Shown here: piece by piece, positions 61,478 through 64,000 of the stretch
How positions within the stretch are numbered: position 1 is the stretch's first letter
Layout of the letters: each line of letters starts with the position of its first letter
NCBI RefSeq assembly: GCF_000731675.1
Contig: NZ_JMIT01000001.1
Span: 1,363,526-1,427,525 of the forward strand
DNA: 64,000 bases
DNA from: Pseudomonas capeferrum
GTDB lineage: Bacteria > Pseudomonadota > Gammaproteobacteria > Pseudomonadales > Pseudomonadaceae
Direction of reading: 5' to 3'
The notes under the pieces: model-generated
What the model was told of the DNA's origin: nothing
The model's database searches: none
The model's input: the letters and a program-made list of their open reading frames with translations, nothing else
Position numbers and translations under genes: made by a program

Positions 61478-62064
61478 CGCAGCGCGTCCTCGACAAAGTC
61501 CAGGCGGTCTTGCCCAAAGAACATCTCATCACCAACAAAGCAGGTCGGTGCGCCAAACACGCCGCGCGCCACCGCATCCTCCGTCGCCTGCTTGAGCGCA
61601 GCCTTCACTTGCACATCGCCGGCCAGCGCACTGAATGCGGCAATGTCGAAGCCCGCCTGTTCCAGGGTCTGTTGCAACACTGCCGCGTCACCCAGATTAC
61701 GCCGCTCGCCCCACATCCCAGTGAACAATGCCTTCAACAGCGCCTCGAAGCGCTGCGGGTCTTGCAACTGCGTGCCGATCACCCCGCGCATCAGCATCAG
61801 GGTATTGAGCGGAAACCCCGGCGGCAGCCCGAACGGTACACTGTAGCGGGCAGCGAAGCGCCCCAGGTCGGTGAACATGTAGCGACCCTTCGCCGGGATC
61901 ATTGCCGGGGACGCATTGCCGGTGGCCTGGAACACCCCGCCCAGCAGCATGGGCCGGTAGTGCAGCGTTGCGCCTTGGCGGGCGCAAATACCCGGCAGTT
62001 GCGTCCACGCCAGGTAGCTGGCCGGGCTACCAAGATCAAAGAAGAATTCGACGGTATTGGTCAT
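61450..62064 (-). CDS. DsbA-family 2-hydroxychromene-2-carboxylate isomerase-like protein
   Basis: 204 residues, kappa-GST/HCCA-isomerase fold: FFFDLGSPASYLAWTQLPGI (catalytic Ser in place of the DsbA Cys), LLGGVFQATGN, and GVFGAPTCFVGDEMFFGQDR. Known members use glutathione to isomerise a naphthalene-degradation intermediate, but no such pathway genes are in the window. It is 28 bp from the SDR gene and probably one operon with it. Confidence 0.85.
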   Translation of the reverse strand: MTNTVEFFFDLGSPASYLAWTQLPGICARQGATLHYRPMLLGGVFQATGNASPAMIPAKGRYMFTDLGRFAARYSVPFGLPPGFPLNTLMLMRGVIGTQLQDPQRFEALLKALFTGMWGERRNLGDAAVLQQTLEQAGFDIAAFSALAGDVQVKAALKQATEDAVARGVFGAPTCFVGDEMFFGQDRLDFVEDALRQRARRVSS

Positions 62065-62092
62065 GGGTACGGTCCTTGATCGATGAGGGGGC

Positions 62093-62824
62093 TTACCAGC
62101 GTTCCATCCAGGGGCGCAGGTCCAGTTCGAATGTCCAGGCGTCTCGCGGCTGGGCGTGAAGGAACCAGTAACTGTCGGCAATGTGAGCCGGGTCAAGGAT
62201 GCCATCCTGGTCCTTCAGGGCGTAGCGCTCGGGGAAGCTGTCACGAATGAACGCGGTATCGATGGCACCATCCACCACCACATGGGCCACATGGATATTG
62301 CGCGGCCCCAACTCGCGCGCCATGCTCTGCGCCAACGCCCGTAGGCCGTGCTTGGCGCCGGCAAATGCGGCAAAGCCGGCGGCACCCCGTGTACCTGCGG
62401 TAGCGCCGGTAAACAGAATCGTGCCGCGTTCACGCACCACCATGCGCCGGGCCACTGCCTGAGCGGTCAGAAACCCGGCAAAACAGGCCATTTCCCAGAT
62501 CTTGAAGTACTTGCGTGGCGTTTCATCGAGAATGCTGCAAGGCACATTGGCGCCGATATTGAAGACAAACGCCTCGATCGGGCCAATATCACGCTCGATG
62601 GTCTCCACCAGCGCCGCCACCTCATCTTCCTTGCGCGCATCGGAGCCAAAGCCATGGGCCTGGCCGCCTGCTGCGCGTATTTCGTCCAGTAGCGGTTGCA
62701 GCTTGTCAGCCTGTCGGCGGGTGACGCAGGCGACGTAGCCCTCCTTGGCGAACCGTTTGGCAATCTCGCCCCCGGTGGCATCCCCCGCGCCGATCACAAG
62801 CACTACTTTTTGTTGTCGAGTCAT
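62093..62824 (-). CDS. Short-chain dehydrogenase/reductase-like protein lacking the catalytic Tyr
   Basis: 243 residues, Rossmann fold: VIGAGDATGGEIAKRF at 10-25 binds NAD(P). The NNAG motif is replaced by NIGAN. The YxxxK motif reads FAGAK (Phe154, Lys158), and the usual catalytic Ser region reads TGATAG (about 139-144). It therefore lacks the standard Ser/Tyr pair. It may bind NAD(P) without the normal redox chemistry, or use another residue. Divergent from a TetR gene whose operator lies between them. Confidence 0.8.
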   Translation of the reverse strand: MTRQQKVVLVIGAGDATGGEIAKRFAKEGYVACVTRRQADKLQPLLDEIRAAGGQAHGFGSDARKEDEVAALVETIERDIGPIEAFVFNIGANVPCSILDETPRKYFKIWEMACFAGFLTAQAVARRMVVRERGTILFTGATAGTRGAAGFAAFAGAKHGLRALAQSMARELGPRNIHVAHVVVDGAIDTAFIRDSFPERYALKDQDGILDPAHIADSYWFLHAQPRDAWTFELDLRPWMERW

Positions 62825-62846
62825 GTGCGCCTCTTTGGTGAATGAT

Positions 62847-62859
62847 CGTTTAGTAAACG
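62847..62859. promoter_or_regulatory. Likely TetR operator
   Basis: CGTTTAGTAAACG is a perfect 13-bp palindrome, centred between the divergent SDR and TetR genes (starts at 62824 and 62913). Confidence 0.7.
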
Positions 62860-62912
62860 AACGCTATGTTATGATCGGCCCCATCGTCAAGCCAGCGCGC
62901 AGAGGTTCATGA

Positions 62913-63476
62913 ATGCGCTATTCCAGCGAGCACAAGCAACAAACCCGCGAAAAGCTGTTGGCCACCAGCGGTGCGCTAGCCAAACGCGGTGGCTTTACCA
63001 GCACCGGCGTGGCCGGGCTGATGAAGGCCATCGGGCTGACCGGCGGTGCCTTTTACAACCACTTCCCGTCCAAGGATGATCTGTTCACCGAAGTGGTGCG
63101 TCAGGAACTCTGCAATAGCCCACTGGCACGCCTGGCCAGCCAAGGCGCCAGCCGCGAACGCCTTGGCCGTTGCCTGCAGCAGTACCTGAGCATGGCTCAC
63201 TTGCACAATGCCGAAGGTGGCTGCCCGTTGCCGCCGCTAGGGGTGGAAATCGCCCGGGCAGACCTTGCAGTGCGAGAGGTGGCCGAGCATTGGCTGGTCG
63301 AGCTGCACAAGGCCTGGGCTGCCACACTGGAGGATGAAGCGTTGGCCTGGGTGTTGATCAGCCAATGCGTCGGCGCGTTGCTGGTCGGGCGCATGCTGGC
63401 CAGTCAGGCGGTGCAATCGCAGGTGCTGGACGCCAGCCGCACCTTCGTTGAAAAGGCCTTGAATGAAACCCGTTAA
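62913..63476 (+). CDS. TetR-family transcriptional regulator
   Basis: 187 residues. The HTH is TREKLLATSGALAKRGGFTS, TGVAGLMKAIGLTGGAFYNH, FPSKDDLF. The C-terminal ligand domain contains two Cys (ELCNSPLARL and GGCPLPPLG). It probably represses itself and the divergent SDR-isomerase operon through the palindrome at 62847. The next gene starts 14 bp inside its 3' end. Confidence 0.9.
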   Translation: MRYSSEHKQQTREKLLATSGALAKRGGFTSTGVAGLMKAIGLTGGAFYNHFPSKDDLFTEVVRQELCNSPLARLASQGASRERLGRCLQQYLSMAHLHNAEGGCPLPPLGVEIARADLAVREVAEHWLVELHKAWAATLEDEALAWVLISQCVGALLVGRMLASQAVQSQVLDASRTFVEKALNETR

Positions 63477-64000
63477 CCTGTTGCTTGGCCTGTGCCTGAG
63501 TGCGCCGGTACTGGCCGAGCAAGCCTGCCCGCCGGGGCAGTATCAGGTATGCCTGATGGGGTGTTTTTGCGCCCCGGTCCACCCAGGGCAGGCCGGGCAG
63601 ATCCTCAAGGACGTGGAAGCCATGGCGTCGACCAGCCTGGCCTACGCATTGCGCCAGGCCCGCGACGAGGCCAATGCCAGCGGCAGTGAACCGATCCCCC
63701 TGCACATCCGCGCCCAGCTCGAGCCCTGGTATGACTTCGCCGTGCTCGATGCCGTCCGCTTCAGGGTGGGCGACGAACAGCAGATGAGCGCAGCCAATGC
63801 CATGCTGCAGAACCCCGACGTTAATGCGGTGACGTTGATCGACACGATCATCTTTCGCCATGCCAGCGATGCGCAAGACAATGTGGCCCTGTGGGCGCAC
63901 GAGCTCATGCACGTGCAGCAATACCAGGCGCTGGGGCTAGAAGAATTCGCCCGGCGCTACACGCGTGATTTCAATGAGCTTGAAGGGCCCGCTTACAAGA
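63463..64000 (+). CDS. Secreted metalloprotease-like protein (DUF4157-type), cut by window edge
   Basis: At least 179 residues. Signal peptide MKPVNLLLGLCLSAPVLA, then a Cys-rich segment (ACPPGQYQVCLMGCFCAPVH), and later WAHELMHVQQY, an HExxH zinc motif of the DUF4157 type with a downstream Glu in FNELEGPAYK. The start overlaps the TetR stop by 14 bp. Such proteins are exported and some are toxins or peptidases; whether this one is active cannot be told from this piece. Confidence 0.78.
   Translation, partial: MKPVNLLLGLCLSAPVLAEQACPPGQYQVCLMGCFCAPVHPGQAGQILKDVEAMASTSLAYALRQARDEANASGSEPIPLHIRAQLEPWYDFAVLDAVRFRVGDEQQMSAANAMLQNPDVNAVTLIDTIIFRHASDAQDNVALWAHELMHVQQYQALGLEEFARRYTRDFNELEGPAYK

Noticed and set aside
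1..64000. CRISPR array
   Set aside because: No regularly spaced direct repeats of 24-40 bp were seen. The repeats present are dispersed leader elements and palindromes.

Overview
The window looks like a piece of a Pseudomonas putida-group chromosome. The evidence is the high-GC core genes, the pseudomonad neighbourhood cysS-glnS-ppiB-lpxH-PvdQ-like acylase, the cobW-cobN-chlI-vWA cobalt-chelatase operon beside ilvE, and REP-like hairpins. No tRNA, rRNA or CRISPR array was seen.

Region 1 (1 to about 9740) is the integrase-proximal end of a prophage or integrative element. Its plus-strand genes are small phage-type genes, often coupled by ATGA overlaps: a PL7 alginate-lyase-like protein, DUF551, NinX/DUF2591, ParB-like and Api92-like proteins, then an excisionase-like gene that overlaps a tyrosine integrase by 160 nt. 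Between them lie AT-richer minus-strand accessory genes: a two-TM coiled-coil protein, a two-gene membrane module, and a CxxC/SHxxP zinc-finger protein. Two DNA cytosine methyltransferase genes next to these insertions are reduced to their first codons. A repeated leader element and leader hairpins mark the gene and cassette boundaries. The integrase stops 20 bp before the TTG start of the chromosomal ABC-F gene.

Region 2 (9755-23567) is core metabolism: a YbiT-like ABC-F protein, a YhhS-like MFS transporter, an alpha/beta hydrolase, a YghU-like GST, an amidase, a DauR/YheO-like regulator with a serine/threonine dehydratase, the carboxynorspermidine pair (decarboxylase, then dehydrogenase), a RidA protein and the U32 protein RlhA. 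Region 3 (23649-36879) holds a VpsR-type sigma-54 activator, the riboswitch-controlled cobalt-chelatase operon (cobW, cobN, ChlI-like, vWA), a VOC protein, ilvE and an OmpR-type two-component system. Region 4 (36741-46230) has an AraC regulator with a divergent EamA exporter, cysS, glnS, ppiB, lpxH, a PvdQ-like Ntn acylase and a winged-helix protein.

Region 5 (46267-56171) contains small membrane and secreted proteins, an island of a stand-alone Mor-family regulator followed by two DUF2589 paralogues, then tamB/tamA, a GNAT protein and xthA. Region 6 (56281-64000) contains an ECF sigma/anti-sigma pair divergent from a SrpA-type catalase and cytochrome b561, driven by apparent mirror-image ECF promoters. 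It ends with a Fur-box MFS transporter, a PuuR-like regulator, a DsbA-family isomerase, an SDR without the catalytic Tyr, a TetR regulator and a metalloprotease-like secreted protein cut by the window edge.

The best candidates for something undescribed are the prophage accessory cassettes with their repeated boundary elements, and the Mor plus DUF2589 island. The mirror-image ECF promoter pair is the clearest unusual regulatory structure.
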